Positions 13,266-25,400 of a DNA stretch of 64,000 nt are shown here, piece after piece (within the stretch, counting starts at the first letter, position 1; every line of letters begins with the position of its first letter). The DNA comes from Crotophaga sulcirostris (Eukaryota > Chordata > Aves > Cuculiformes > Crotophagidae): the NCBI GenBank assembly GCA_013397455.1, contig VYZB01000117.1:471701-535700 (forward strand), in the 5' to 3' direction. Both the position numbers and the translations under genes were made by a program. The notes beneath the pieces were generated by a model. The model was not told the DNA's origin. It did no database searches and worked only from the letters and a program-made list of their open reading frames with translations.

Positions 13266-15532
13266 ATACTTTGGCCACAAATCCTCCCAAAATATGTTCT
13301 GTTCATTTCTAAAAGGACCATTTTGTGGTCAATTTATACCTAGAGATGCACTTGCCATGCAGAAGATGCTTAATGACAAAAAGCTTTTGTCTAAAGAATT
13401 TTCCCAAAACAGTCGGCTGATTGCAGGATTGCTGGTGACACTGATGTTAATGGTAGTTGGACCAGTTCACAGTAAGACTTCTACTCTTTTTCATGGAAGG
13501 AAGAGGTAATTAGGAACTGAATTTAGAGGCAGGCGCTTTGAGACGGTAACATTTGCTGAAGCAGATGTTGAAGAAGTAACTTTATTTTCCTAATAGAGGA
13601 AAAATGATATTTGAAATAAGAGACTGTACTATGTCCAAACACCTGCTTTGCCTTGGTTCAGTAAAAGAAAGTTTTTTCTTATCTTTTAACACAGATAAAA
13701 TATATCCTGACTTTAAAGATAAAAATGGTAGGTGATATTTATGTCTTCGTGTTCCATTATGAGGCAATACTAGGTTACACAGGTAGCAGAAAGGAGAAAG
13801 TCTATTTATTCCATGACTGATTAGAGCGGGAAACATTCATAGTAAAATCATAGCTGCTTTATGTGCTGATTTGAAAAATCTTAGAAAATTAGCGTACAAC
13901 AGTCATTTCTAACTACTGGCAAGGCACAATACTCCCTTAACAGGACAGCTGGCAGCTGGGAGGATGTAAGCAATTCAGTGCCAGGGTGTAACCAGCTTTC
14001 TTTGCATCAAAATAGAGGTGCAAAAATCAAAGTACATTTGCAATATTGGCTGCAAAATATGAGCATGTCATTGTCTCTGTCGACATCACAAATGAAAATG
14101 TGGATGCATTGCTCTGTTATGTTGATTTCTTTTCTTGTCCGTGAAGTCCCTGTCAAGAATGAAACCATTTTAATAATCCTCATGTTCCCTGTTCAACCCA
14201 ATTAAGGGCCCTCATCTCTGGAGGTACCTCTCTAAAATCTTCCCAGTTTCTTTTGCCTTATAATCCTACACTTTTCTGTTCAAGATGATGCCAACCTTTT
14301 GACGTCTGTTATTGTAGCACTTCTTTATTCCACACAGTAGAATTCTTTGCCAATGTTCAATTTTAAGGAAATAACCTCCCAGAATATGAAAAAAGTATTT
14401 TGCTTCCTTTTAGTTACACTTGCTAATTCACACAAATTAGAGGAAGTTTTTCTGCATCCTAATCCAAACCCATTCTGATTATTCCTGCTGATGTCCTTTG
14501 GACTTTTGAGTGGATTGCACCCCTGTGCTAGAGTGCGGTTCCATGATGATAAGCTGCTATTATAGGCAGTCCCTGTGGTATTCATGCTTGAACAGACCTA
14601 AGTGTTATCTAAAATAGTTTGGTCAACTGCATCTGAGGCTTCTAGAAAGGGTTTCCCTAGCTTTAAGAAAATTACTGAAATGTCAAACTGCCAGTATAAA
14701 GATTAAAATGTCCCTTTTTTCCCTGTATGTGTGTGAAATGCAACATAGTTTCAATATAATAAATTTTATTGAACAAATGTTTACTTCTTTATAAAATCGT
14801 CAACTTATAATTTCTGGAAACGAAACAATCAACTCATGCTGTTCCTTGTTCTCATGGCTACTAGTCTCGATCCAGTGGTAAGTCCCAGATTCAATTGACT
14901 TTATTTACTAAAATGAAGTCCTGAAGTTATGAGCATAGGTTGTCCACACATATGCATTAATGAGATTTTAGACACCTAAGGCATCACCACTTTAGCATCA
15001 GTTGGTGCTCAAGAAGCATGTAGGTTCTGTATTGTATCTCTGGATGTTTCAGTTGGTTTGGGACATTGCAGATAACAGCAGAAACATTTTTATTCAGCAG
15101 ATTAAATTACCCTTTAACATCTATAATGTCAATTGCCTTCATTTGAGTCAATTATGGAGGCTGACATTGTAGTTAGTGTAGATTTTGTTAACAGTCATTG
15201 AAGTTTGGATATAATTCCTCTAAATAAATGTAAACTTTAGGGCAAGAATTGCACTTCAGATACCAATGGCTGAAAGAATTAACTCTCTACTATGAAGAAA
15301 GGCAAAACTGGTCTGCCCAGGGCTAGATCTTCGAAGTACACATCCATCTTTAGCCAAAGGAATTTCCCACATTTATTTTTAAAGTCAAATTGACTGAAGA
15401 AGCGCAGGCACCTGTAGAGCATTGTTCAGACCCCAGCTCCTATTCTAAGATATTCATTTCTTTTGATTGAGTATAGAGAGAGTCAGGTGGTTTGATTCTG
15501 GTGCTTACACATGGCCCTCTGAAACCATCAAA
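13266..15532. other. Unique AT-rich DNA, no gene seen
   Basis: About 2.3 kb, no repeat or gene recognised. Open frames of 71-86 codons (13294-13509 plus, 13582-13836 minus, 14325-14585 minus) carry no recognised domain and are of chance length. Confidence 0.5.
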
Positions 15533-15757
15533 GATCACAGTATCACAGTATCACAGTATAACCAGGTTGGAAGGGACCTCTGAGATCATCAAGTCCAACC
15601 TATAAGCCAACACTAACACCATCTCATCACCTAAACCATGGCACTGAGTGCCTCATCCAGTCTTCCCTTAAACACATCCAGGGTCAGCGACTCCACCACC
15701 TCCCTGGGCAGCACATTCCAGTGGCCAATCACCCTTTCAGTGAAGAACTTCTTCCTA
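15533..15757 (-). mobile_element. CR1 LINE 3' end, ATACTGTG-tail subfamily
   Basis: A 225-bp truncated copy in minus orientation. The plus strand shows three ATCACAGT tail units at 15533-15558, then GGTTGGAAGGGACCTCTGAG and the TCCACCACCTCCCTGGGCAG block at the end of ORF2. It stops near the TTCTTCCTAT junction, close to the 5' limit of the copy at 1653-1879. No coding capacity remains. Confidence 0.93.
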
Positions 15758-17444
15758 TGAAGTTCTATTCCTAAGATGTTCTATGATATCTGAAATACCT
15801 GCAGAATTGCAACTGTTTTGGCACAGAACCTGTGAAAGATCTGACCTCTTGATTGGTGGTCAGGTAAAGTACACCAAGGCACTTCAAACACTACCAAATA
15901 CTTGCATACAGCCCAGATTATCTGATATAATCATCTTGAGGAAATGTTTAGAATTAGGTGTGATGAAGTGGCCCAAGAACTGCAGATAAAGCTTGCTCAG
16001 CATAAGAGCAAAACCTTAGGTGAATCTCCTGTCTTACAGCAAATGCTATTAAGTGCTACCTGTTGTCAGGGGTGTATAATTCCCTTTAGCATTGTGTACA
16101 TGCAGACACATATTGTAATACCATTGCTTTTGATAATAGGTTCATAACATGGTACTAGAATTGTCTGTTCGTAATTTCAACACCTTAACTTTTTCTGTCC
16201 TGAACTGAACTGAGATGTTAATAAAAAACAGATTGCTTTTTGCAAGATAATCAAGTGGTAGTGCTAGTTTTTCTCCAGCAGAAAAACATAGTCGTTTTAG
16301 TTTTTTGAGAATCACATAATGTGTCTTAGGGTTAAAGAGTTCTTTTTACCTTTCTCTGATTAACTGAAATTTTCATTGGCCTCTGTTGTAACTGTTCAAT
16401 CAGTTTGGGTTTTTTTACATCTCCCAGGAGATTTTTTTTTAAAATCTTGTATAAAATTAACCTGTCTAAGTAACTTTAGAATCAAGGTACTGGCTAGCAA
16501 ATGGGTTTGTTCCATAAGATAGGAAGCGATGGGAAATTATTGGGTCTTTAGAAAGCAGGTGATTCTAGAAGAAAAAAAGTAGGAAACTAATTATTTCTAT
16601 TCATTAAATCTCTTAGAAGTCATTAACAAACAATATTCATAAGTGTTGCATTTCATAATGAAGCAAAATATAAGCCTGTGTAAATCTAGATTTGTACAAC
16701 AGGCAAATGCAAAGGTGCATCCAGGCTTATGCACACAAAGTGCTTTAGAAGATTATTAATCCAGTTTTAAAACCCCTTTTATCAGGGTTTTTACTCAATT
16801 TTTCATCTCTGGATTTATGTAAATGTATAGAGTGAGTGGAGACTTTACGGAGTTGATTAAATCTGCGATCAACTGACCAGAATTAACTATATAATCACTG
16901 GTCACAAATGCTATCTCAGATCAAACTAAGCAATTCTTTTTGCTTTTATTTTTCTTTTGAAAGGTCAAATTTTCATTTTATATTTTCTGCACTGTATGTG
17001 GAAAAATACTCTTAATAGCTATATCAGTCACCAATTAAAGTTGTTTAATTAAACAGGTTTTATACATTTAATTCCTTAATAGGCAAAAAACGAAAAAAAA
17101 GAAAGGTTATGTGTTAAGGCATTATTCATTCAATGAAGAATATGAATTATATGTAAATATATGGTATTAATATATGTGGAGCATATTGTAATAATAACTA
17201 TGTTGATCAAAACAGAAAACAGAAGAAGGAAAAAAAAAGAAAGAAGAAAAAACTGAAATATTGTAAAGAAAGGGGCTTTAGGGTCAGGTTCTGAATATTT
17301 TGTACATGAATAAGAGGAAATAATGTAATTAACTGTATCATTGCCAGATAGAAGAAATACTCAGGATAAGCCATTATGTCCCTTTCTGTGAACCACTGGC
17401 CTAATGAGATGGTAGAAGGAAGAAAGGACAGAAGGACAAGATGT
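15758..17444. other. Unique AT-rich DNA, no gene seen
   Basis: About 1.7 kb, very AT-rich from 16900 to 17300, with a purine tract (GAAGGAAAAAAAAAGAAAG) at about 17224-17252. No gene or interspersed repeat was recognised. Confidence 0.5.
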
Positions 17445-18282
17445 CATAGAGAGGGACCTGGACAAACTAGAGAAGTGAGCCTGTGTGAAACTCACAAAGT
17501 TCAACAAAACCAAGTGCAAGGTCCTACACATGGGTCGGGGCAATCAGTGGTTTCAATACAGGATAAGGAACAAAATGATTGAGAGCAGCCCTGCAGAGAA
17601 GGACTTGGGGAGGTGGATTAATGAAAAGCTCGACAGGAGCTGGCAATGTGTGCTCACAGCCCAGAAGGCCAACCGTGTCTTGCGCTGCATCAAAAGGAGT
17701 GTGGTCAGGAGGTGAAGGGAGGTGATTCTTCCTCTCTACTCTGCTCTTGTGAGAACTCACCTGGAATATTGTGTCCAGATCTGGAATCCCCAACATAAGA
17801 AGGATGTGGAACTGTTGAAATGGGTCCAGAGGAGGGCTACGAAGAGGATCAAAGGGCTGGAGCACCTCTGCTATGAGAACAGGCTGAGACAGTTGGGGAT
17901 GTTCAGTCTGAAGAAGAGAAGGCTCCGGGGGGATCTCATAGCAGCCTTCCAATACCTGAAGAGGGCCTACAGGAAAGCTGGGGAGGGACTTTTTACAACG
18001 ACTTGTCATGATAAGATGAGGGGGAACCGCTTTAAACTGAAAGGGGGAAGATTTAGATTAGACTTTAGGAAGAAATTCTTTACGATGAGGGTGGTGAGAC
18101 ACTGGCACAGGTTGCCCAGGGAGGTTGTGGGTGTCCCCTCTCTAGAAGTGTTCAAGGCCAGGTTAGATGGGGTCTTGAGTAGCCTGGTCTGGTGGGAGGT
18201 GTCCCTGCCTATGGCAAGGTGGATTGGAACTGGATGATCCTTAAGGTCCCTTCCAACCCAAACCATTCTACGATTCTGTGAT
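17445..18282 (+). mobile_element. CR1 LINE fragment, J-like subfamily, plus orientation
   Basis: About 838 bp in plus orientation, the longest CR1 in the window. It contains the second half of ORF2, a 3' untranslated part (CCTGCCTATGGCAAGG, then GGTCCCTTCCAACCCA) and the tail ATTCTACGATTCTGTGAT. It belongs to the same subfamily as the copy at 12459-13265 and faces it, so the two form a large imperfect inverted repeat with about 4.2 kb between them. Confidence 0.95.
17485..18237 (+). pseudogene. CR1 ORF2 C-terminal half, one internal stop
   Basis: One frame stays open for about 250 codons except for a single TGA at 17713-17715, which lies in the RRREV-type segment and fits decay of a CpG (CGA to TGA). 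Before the stop are KCKVLHMGRGNQ and KANRVLRCIKRSV; after it are [40 protein letters not shown] and [20 protein letters not shown]. This is the thumb and C-terminal domain of a CR1/Jockey-type ORF2 protein. The endonuclease and catalytic reverse-transcriptase motifs are missing because of 5' truncation. Confidence 0.92.
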
Positions 18283-18881
18283 ACCATTTGCATCTTGTGT
18301 CAGCAACTTTTTGCCACTCTGAGTTGTCCTGCTTTTTAATCTGCATCACAGCCAATGAAAGCACCACTAGTTCTTAGCAGAGTGAATTCCCTGACATTTT
18401 GATCAAAACAGGCCCAGAAATGCTCACAAGACCAAGACACCAATAACAGAAGTCTGAAACAGATGCAGGCAATACAGCAGACAGTTTTTAAGTTTACTTT
18501 TTATTATAGCCAGAATAAAACAGCTACATTCATTCCAATGGAGGCAAAATAGACTTTGTGTAAGAAGTCATCTGTCATCATGTGAGACCTCTCAGTCTTT
18601 AGCATATTCATCCTATTGCATTTAAGTCATATTTGTAGCTGAAAAGCTGAAGAACAAAGAGGATGATTGGCAAGTTAATGAAAGAAAGGTTGATGTAGAC
18701 ATGGACTTGAGTCCCAGATTCTTGAATGTTAGAAAAACAATTTATTCCCTAGGTCAGCCTTTCTTCTTTGTGAAGACAGTACTTTCAACTCCTTGAATTA
18801 ATCTGCTAGAGTGAGAAACCAGGTGCCAATTATCCATTCTATTTGTTTATCATTCTTTGTGGTTTTAGATATTTCCCTTTG

Positions 18882-18909
18882 TCTTTCTAGTGAAGTCTTT
18901 CTAGTGAAG
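18882..18909 (+). repeat. Perfect 14-bp tandem duplication
   Basis: TCTTTCTAGTGAAG occurs twice in direct succession, with no mismatch. This is a small slippage-type duplication with no known function. Confidence 0.9.
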
Positions 18910-19904
18910 TGTTTCATAAAAATCTTCAAAGTAACTGTATATCTCTACAAAAAAGGAAGGGTGGACTTGCTTCAACACAGGCATATAATACCTTTGAATC
19001 TGCATTAACACATCCATCTACCCTCTAACCACTACTCCAGAATGAGATATGTCTCCTATAGATCCTTTTTCATATCTTACAGAACCCCCATGGGCACTTC
19101 AGATCCAGTACTGCTACTCATTTGGTACTAAGCTTCTGTAAGCAGGCAATTCAACTGATCCTCCTGATGTTGCAAGAAATGTGTATTTCCTCTAGCTTAT
19201 GAGTTTTTCTGACATTCTTGATCACCTGTCAAGGCTGCAGTTAAAATTGGATGCGACAAATAATCTTTGATGTTTCCATCCAAAGGCTTCATCCAAACCA
19301 ATGGCTTAGGTCAACTGGCATTGATATCAATTTGAAGGAAAATAAACAGCAATAGACTGATCCTGATTGGCTCACATCTTAGGTCAATAACTTCTCAGAA
19401 AGTCAATGATACATCTGTAATGACTTCTGAGCAGTGAAATATACCTGGTCAAAGTTTAGTATTTGTTAGCACCAACAAAAAAATTGTTCTCTTCACACAG
19501 GTAAGCCACACGTGCAGCTCAACTTCCTCACTAGCATTATTTAACACTGCTTTCTGTCTGCTTTTCTGTGCATTTCAGAGTTTACTGCTGATTGGCACAT
19601 TTCACTCCACAATTGTTCGATTCATCTTCAAGGCCCACTTATTTTCTTTGCTCTTCACTTTGTTTATGTTTTGCTACATAGGTAGTACTTGCAGTTTCCC
19701 CTGAAAGGGATTATACTTCCTCCCAGTCAGTCAGTCAACAGGTTAATTTCCTGTGACCTTGAAAGTTCCAGTTCCTCAATTTCAGGAGCTTATCTGGTCC
19801 ACCATCTTCTCTGAGAATTGCCTAACCACTATAGCAGCAGTCATCCTATTTTCTCATCGAAATTATTTGGATTGACAACAAACATCATTAAGGAAAAAAA
19901 ATGG

Positions 19905-20070
19905 GATATGTGTATATATATCTCAGCATATAAATTGTGTTTGTATAAGTTTATAGACACATAGATTTACATTTTTATATGTGAACATATACATTAATAT
20001 CATATAGAGTATAGTATACATCATATATACCGTGATACTGTGATATGTTTTATAGTATACATTACATTAT
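19905..20070. repeat. TA-rich low-complexity stretch
   Basis: Dense TATATA, CATATA and TATAGTATACAT motifs; the 12-mer TATAGTATACAT appears twice about 40 bp apart. Likely easily melted DNA. No function can be assigned. Confidence 0.7.
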
Positions 20071-22006
20071 GTATTAGAAAATGGAATGGAATGGTTAAGC
20101 TAACTACTTTTCACCGTTGGCATTTCCATTACATATTATGAGACAAAATATTTTGCTGTTTTAACCCATGAAAGGTTTTACTTTTATTGGAATAGAATGC
20201 AACAACCTCATTCTGTGGAGAGCCATTTAACTGTTTACGCTCAGTTTTATGTTGGACTACTCTGGTATTAATCAATGGATTCTTTCCATTTATGTTTTCT
20301 TAGCTGAAGGACTCTAGTGGACAATTCTTTTAGATTTCAAGTTCCTGTGACTGTTTAAAAGGATTAGTGTTTAAAATGATTTCACTATTTCCATGACAAA
20401 AAAAAGAAAAAAAAAATATATATAAAAGAAAAAACCTGAAAACCAATTCAGATCAACCAAATCTACTGCTTCTTTTGCATTAAACTTACATACTCCCCTA
20501 GAGCAACAAACTAAACTGGCTGTGGGGCATCATTGACTTATTGGCATCTTTTCTTTATAGAAAAAAGGCAGTCCTCCAGAAACACACTACAGGCCTGCTG
20601 CTCACTGTCTGGTTTTGCAACACTGAACAATAGATCCTCAGTAGAGTGTTCTCTTCGCACAGTTAAAAGGGGAATGCAGTGATAATTTGTATCTGATGAC
20701 ATGCTTTACTCTATTGTTTAACTTGTACGGATTTTCTCTTTAAATTACACCCCTCAAAAACTACTTTTCCTTAAAAATGAAGACTTGAATGTAAAGGTAA
20801 AGAGTATCTCTCTATTTCTTAAAAAAGCCCACCAAAGAATAACTAGGTGTATTGTTGCAAGTAGGTAAATAGTCTGCTTTTTAGAGCAGAAGTATAAGCG
20901 ACTCTAAATTACGGCACAGAACAGTACAAATTCAAGTCTAAAGGTTCATGCTCCATCCAGGCAGGATGTGGGTTTTTTTAAAGTGTAGTAAGATCAATGA
21001 AACATGTTTTTTTGGACCTGTTGTATTGTGCTTCTAGCCAAAGGCTACAGCTTCTAGCAAGAGGATCATGGTCTATAGTGTTCACATTTAAAATAACCCA
21101 ACTGTCTTGAATGCCACTGCAACTCTTCTAGGATTGACTCAAATTGTAAATTTCCCCTTGTTCTGCTCCCCTCTGCTTCCTATATTGGTCTTCCAATATG
21201 AGCTGCTCTGACTCAACTCGTATTGTAGGAAACCAACAGAAAGGCCAGACTATTGTATGGGGCAATTCAAGGAGATATGACTTGTAATCTGAATAAATAA
21301 TGCAATGCAAGGCCCATAGCTCCTCCTGTACCTGAACTGAATGTTGTAGTTAACCCCAAATCTCAGTGGCAGCTTCTCAATTTTATTAGAAAACAAATTC
21401 TGTTGTTTCAGCTGGTGCAAGCATACATTCAACTCCTTGACATTATTTCAGTAAGGTCTGATTTCCATAGACATAGCTAGGAATAGAATTTAATTTAAAT
21501 AGATAGTGTCCTCTATGTTGTTCATTGCAGAAAGAAGGTCCTTGTTCCTTCTTTCTCTTACCTTTTTCTTAAGGAATTTAGATTAAAGGCAAAATTAGAT
21601 CTAAATAGTCCTTTCAGATTTTCAGAGAGACCAAATCCTTAAATCTCACACTGATTTGTGATTTTATCTACACATATTTTAACGGTAAGGAGCCAGTTGT
21701 TAGTGAAGTGTGCTGCATCTACTCTTGTTAGTGTTTAAAATATTCTGTAATTCCTGGACTAAAACCACCAACATCAAGTGAGAAATAAATGAAAAAGACA
21801 ACTACAACTTCATATATTTTTTGTTTTTGTTTTTTTTTTTAATGTCTTGTCAGAAATAAGATACAGACTAAATTATACCTAGTATGTGCTTTACTGAGCA
21901 TATTAAAAAATAGAGAAGTAGTTCCTATACAGCTGTATGCTTAAAGCATTCAGAGAAGCCTTTGATGATGATGATTATTGATAATTAGCTCTTAAATAAG
22001 CTTTTC

Positions 22007-22351
22007 GTGAGATCTGAGTATAAAATATTAATTCACCCTAAACAGATCTTCCTTTCCATGTATAATATTTTTACTGTGATTTTTAAGGCTGGAGAAGAGA
22101 AGGTTCAGGAAGATCTTTTCAACATGTATAAATACCTAATGAGAGGAGTAAAGGAAATGGAAACACTTTTCTCAGTGACAACCAGTAAAAGGACAAGAGA
22201 TGATAGACACAAAATGGCCTACAGAAAACTGTATTTAAATATAAGGAAAAAACTTTTTACTGCATCTGTGGTCGAACACTGGAACAGGTTTTCCAAGGAA
22301 ACTGAGTCTCCATCTCTGGAGATACTGAAACCCACTTGGATGTTGTCCTGA
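22007..22351 (+). pseudogene. CR1 ORF2 C-terminal remnant in a chimeric frame
   Basis: A 114-codon frame whose second part (from about residue 28) reads AGEEKVQEDLFNMYKYLMRG and VVEHWNRFSKETESPSLEIL, the end of the CR1 ORF2 protein. The first part is non-CR1 flanking sequence that happens to be in frame. No host gene is indicated. Confidence 0.75.
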
Positions 22352-22424
22352 GCAACTTGCTATTGTAGCCCCTGCTTTGAGCTGGGGGTTAGACTGGATG
22401 ACCTACAAATGGTGCTTTGCAAGA
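22088..22424 (+). mobile_element. Old CR1 LINE 3' fragment
   Basis: About 337 bp in plus orientation from GGCTGGAGAAGAGAAGGTTC to GACTGGATGACCTACAAATG. The order of blocks (GTATAAATACCTAATG, AACACTGGAACAGGTT, TCTCTGGAGATACTGAAACC, then GAGCAACTTGC) is that of an older avian CR1 subfamily. The 8-bp tail is no longer visible and divergence is clearly higher than in the copies nearby. Confidence 0.85.
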
Positions 22425-25400
22425 TAAAAATCTTTAAAAATAAAAATCTAGTTTGTTAAGACAAAATTGGCAAGTGTTGAATCCAAGTTTCTTTTGTCTC
22501 TTCAAATTTCAATGCTACTAGCAAAGTCATGGTTAAGACAAATGTCCTTTAATAACATTGCTTCAACATTGTTGTCTGGAAGAGGAACTCATGTCTGAAA
22601 AGACATAAAAAGTAATTATCTTCTGACCACTCCTGTTTCATTTTTTTCTTTCATTTTAACAGCTCATCAAGATACTGCATACACCCCCACTCCCATGGAG
22701 AAACAAAGTCTGTCCTTGTTCATTTAATTAAATGTCATTTTAAATGAAGCAAACAGTGAGAGAGTTCAGAGAGAGTGGGGAATCTTGTCTGGTAAGTAAA
22801 CTTGTATTTTTAAATGATTATTTGGGAACATATGGGCAGCCTAGCTTATAAGGGCTAGAAAATATGCCTGGACATGCTGAGAAACATGGGTAAGCATATT
22901 TAATAGTGACAGGTCTTAAGTGACTTTGTCTCTTCCATTCAAAGTACTTTCCTCCTGTTTTCCTTCTCTTCTTTCCTCCTCTTCTCCAGGGGCACAAAGC
23001 AACAGTGATATTCTCAAACGTACAGCACTGCTCTCCCTTTCCCAGGGGCCCTGTAAAGATGTCACTGAAGTCAACAATGCAGCTTCTCCTCCTATAAAGT
23101 TTGGGAACATCTGGTACAAGCCCATATGCCACCCTAGAACCTATTGTAAAACTACAGTCTTGAGGGGATTTTTTTGATTTAGAAGTCCTCAGCTGTTTCA
23201 GACAGGGAAAATGAAAACAACTAACAGAGAGATAACTGTGGATGTCTCTGCTATAACTGACTTAAGACACTAATAGCTGTACTTGCAGTATATTTCCAAG
23301 TTTAACATGAGTTTTAAAAGTAAAAAAAAAAAAATAGAAGCAACTACATTAGTAACTCTGAAGAGTGAAGACAGATAGGTGAGATTTTCTCAGAAGAGCA
23401 GCAGCTGTGCCTTTGATGGAGGCGTGGGCATGTCTGCAGAGACCAGAGGATAACGACAGTGCAATGTGTGATCTGTCCGGCTCTGATGCTCATTATCCAA
23501 GATTACTATTGTGGACCAATACTTCTTACAGTTGCTGATTATAAGCCTTATTTGGTTTTGGCAATTCTCAGTTCTCAACACCAGCTGATGGTAGGAGGAG
23601 AACTTGTCCTCTTCTCAGTTAAACCATTATTTCTTGATTCACATCTGCAACCGTGGCATTTAATTCCACCCAAAATGTTGAATACTGTTCACAGAGTAAA
23701 TGGAAAGACAAGATTAAGATAAAAACTGAGCTGCTCACAGGGCGAAAACTCCCTAGTTGTTAAGCATGATTTATAACTACCAAGATGAATTTATCAAGGA
23801 TTCATAATGAACTACCTCATCCCTGCAAGCAGAACACAGATCATTTTGAGCTGCTAGTGTAAGTCCTGGAGAGTTCCTTGGAAGAGGTTGGGGTCAAAGC
23901 CTTGAGACAGGTTTTTCCTGGTTTCTGCTGTCACAGTTCCTACCACTGCAGCTGTGCTGCTGCTCCACCCCACAACACCACCCGTGTTAGTAGATAGGCA
24001 CAATAGCAACGATGACACATGAGAGCAAGGAAACACTTCCTTCCTTGGTCTATCTGCGTAGGGGGTGAGATTACACGGGGTAAATAAATTCTATGAGGCC
24101 TGAGAGAAGGTGAACTTAGAAGGGTACAGAATTGCAGCAATTTGTTCAGTGAACCCACAAGAATTATTTCCAGTCACACCATGACAAGCTTGCATATTTT
24201 GTGATTGAGCATAAGCTGACAGTGATTTTGATTATATTTTTGTACGGTAGAAAATATCTTCACAGTAGGACTGATGCAATAGGACTGTAGACACAGGCAT
24301 GCTGTCTGTGGTATAAAGTACTCAATAAAATATGAATATGGAGGACTTAAGGTACTATTTATGCATATAAATGAAGGGAGAGAAAAGACAGAGAATGACA
24401 TGAAGAAGCATATTTGTGCCCATAGTGAATTCAATGGTAACTTTACCGTGGTTTTCAATGCCAGAAGAAAAAAAAAGAGTTTGTCCCATCTTTTTGGACT
24501 TTCATGGACTTTATTCCAGATTTTCACTGAAATACGGAGACATAGGTGAGAGAATTAACTTCATACAGAAATGAGGAGTGGAAAAGAGTAATTTGGGTAC
24601 ACAGTACAGAGAATGACAGGTAACAGTGACAAAGCTGCTGTTCCTATCCATTGCCATTTCTAATATCGTCCTACACTATTCCTAGTGCACAAAATAGTAG
24701 TACAAGTGTTCTAGATAAGGTGACCCACGCAATAATACACATTTAGGATTTAAAATTTGTTATCTGTCACAGATGGTCCAAGGCACACCAATGGCCTCAG
24801 AGGAAATTCCAGTATCATCAGTGTAGACAGGCTTTGAAACAAAGAAAACAGTGGCTTTATAAATTTTACCTAGAAGATCTTATGCAAAGCAAAGGGATAA
24901 GCAGAAAGTAGAAAGCATTTTTATTATATTTTTGAAAGTGTCTAATGTGGAAGAAAAATAGATGTCCCTCTCTAGGCTAAGACGTTCCTAACAGTGGGAT
25001 TCCTTCCACGTCCTTAAGACTGCTGTTCTGCAAACTGGTAAATCTTGTTAATTTTTCACAGTTTTCAGCCAAATTGCGCCTTTACTTAATTTCCCCTTAA
25101 TTTCTCAACAAAAGGTTGATATCACATGAGAAACCTTGAAGCCTAAGATATTTGTAATTGTAATAATTGCACCTATTCTCCACACTCAGTCAGACTACCA
25201 TTCTCCCTGTGCACTAATGGCCTTTTAACAGGCAAATGGGGATTTGAAAGGGGATTTAAGGAATGTGCACTTGACAGAGTGGGTGGATTTTAGCTGAAGG
25301 TGCTGACCCTTTTCATCAACAGGACAACACTATATATTAAGTAACCACAGGCTACTAGCACAGAAAAGAATTGTTCATAAATGGTAAAATTAGGCTTGGA

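Larger units (their letters stand above)
18283..22087. other. Unique AT-rich DNA with low-complexity stretches
   Basis: About 3.8 kb without a recognised gene. It includes a perfect 14-bp direct repeat at 18882-18909, a TA-rich stretch at about 19905-20070, three GGAAT units at about 20079-20095, an A-rich tract at about 20398-20430 and a T-rich tract at about 21818-21841. Confidence 0.55.

Noticed and set aside
17524..18009. 161-codon minus-strand frame
   Set aside because: Antisense shadow of the CR1 copy at 17445-18282.
20028..20047. CGTGATACTGTGATATG, similar to the CR1 tail octamer
   Set aside because: It lies in a TA-rich low-complexity stretch and no CR1 3' sequence is next to it.
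22818..23177. Overlapping frames on both strands (69-104 codons)
   Set aside because: All overlap a less AT-rich, pyrimidine-rich patch, which makes stops rarer in every frame. No domain was recognised in any of them.
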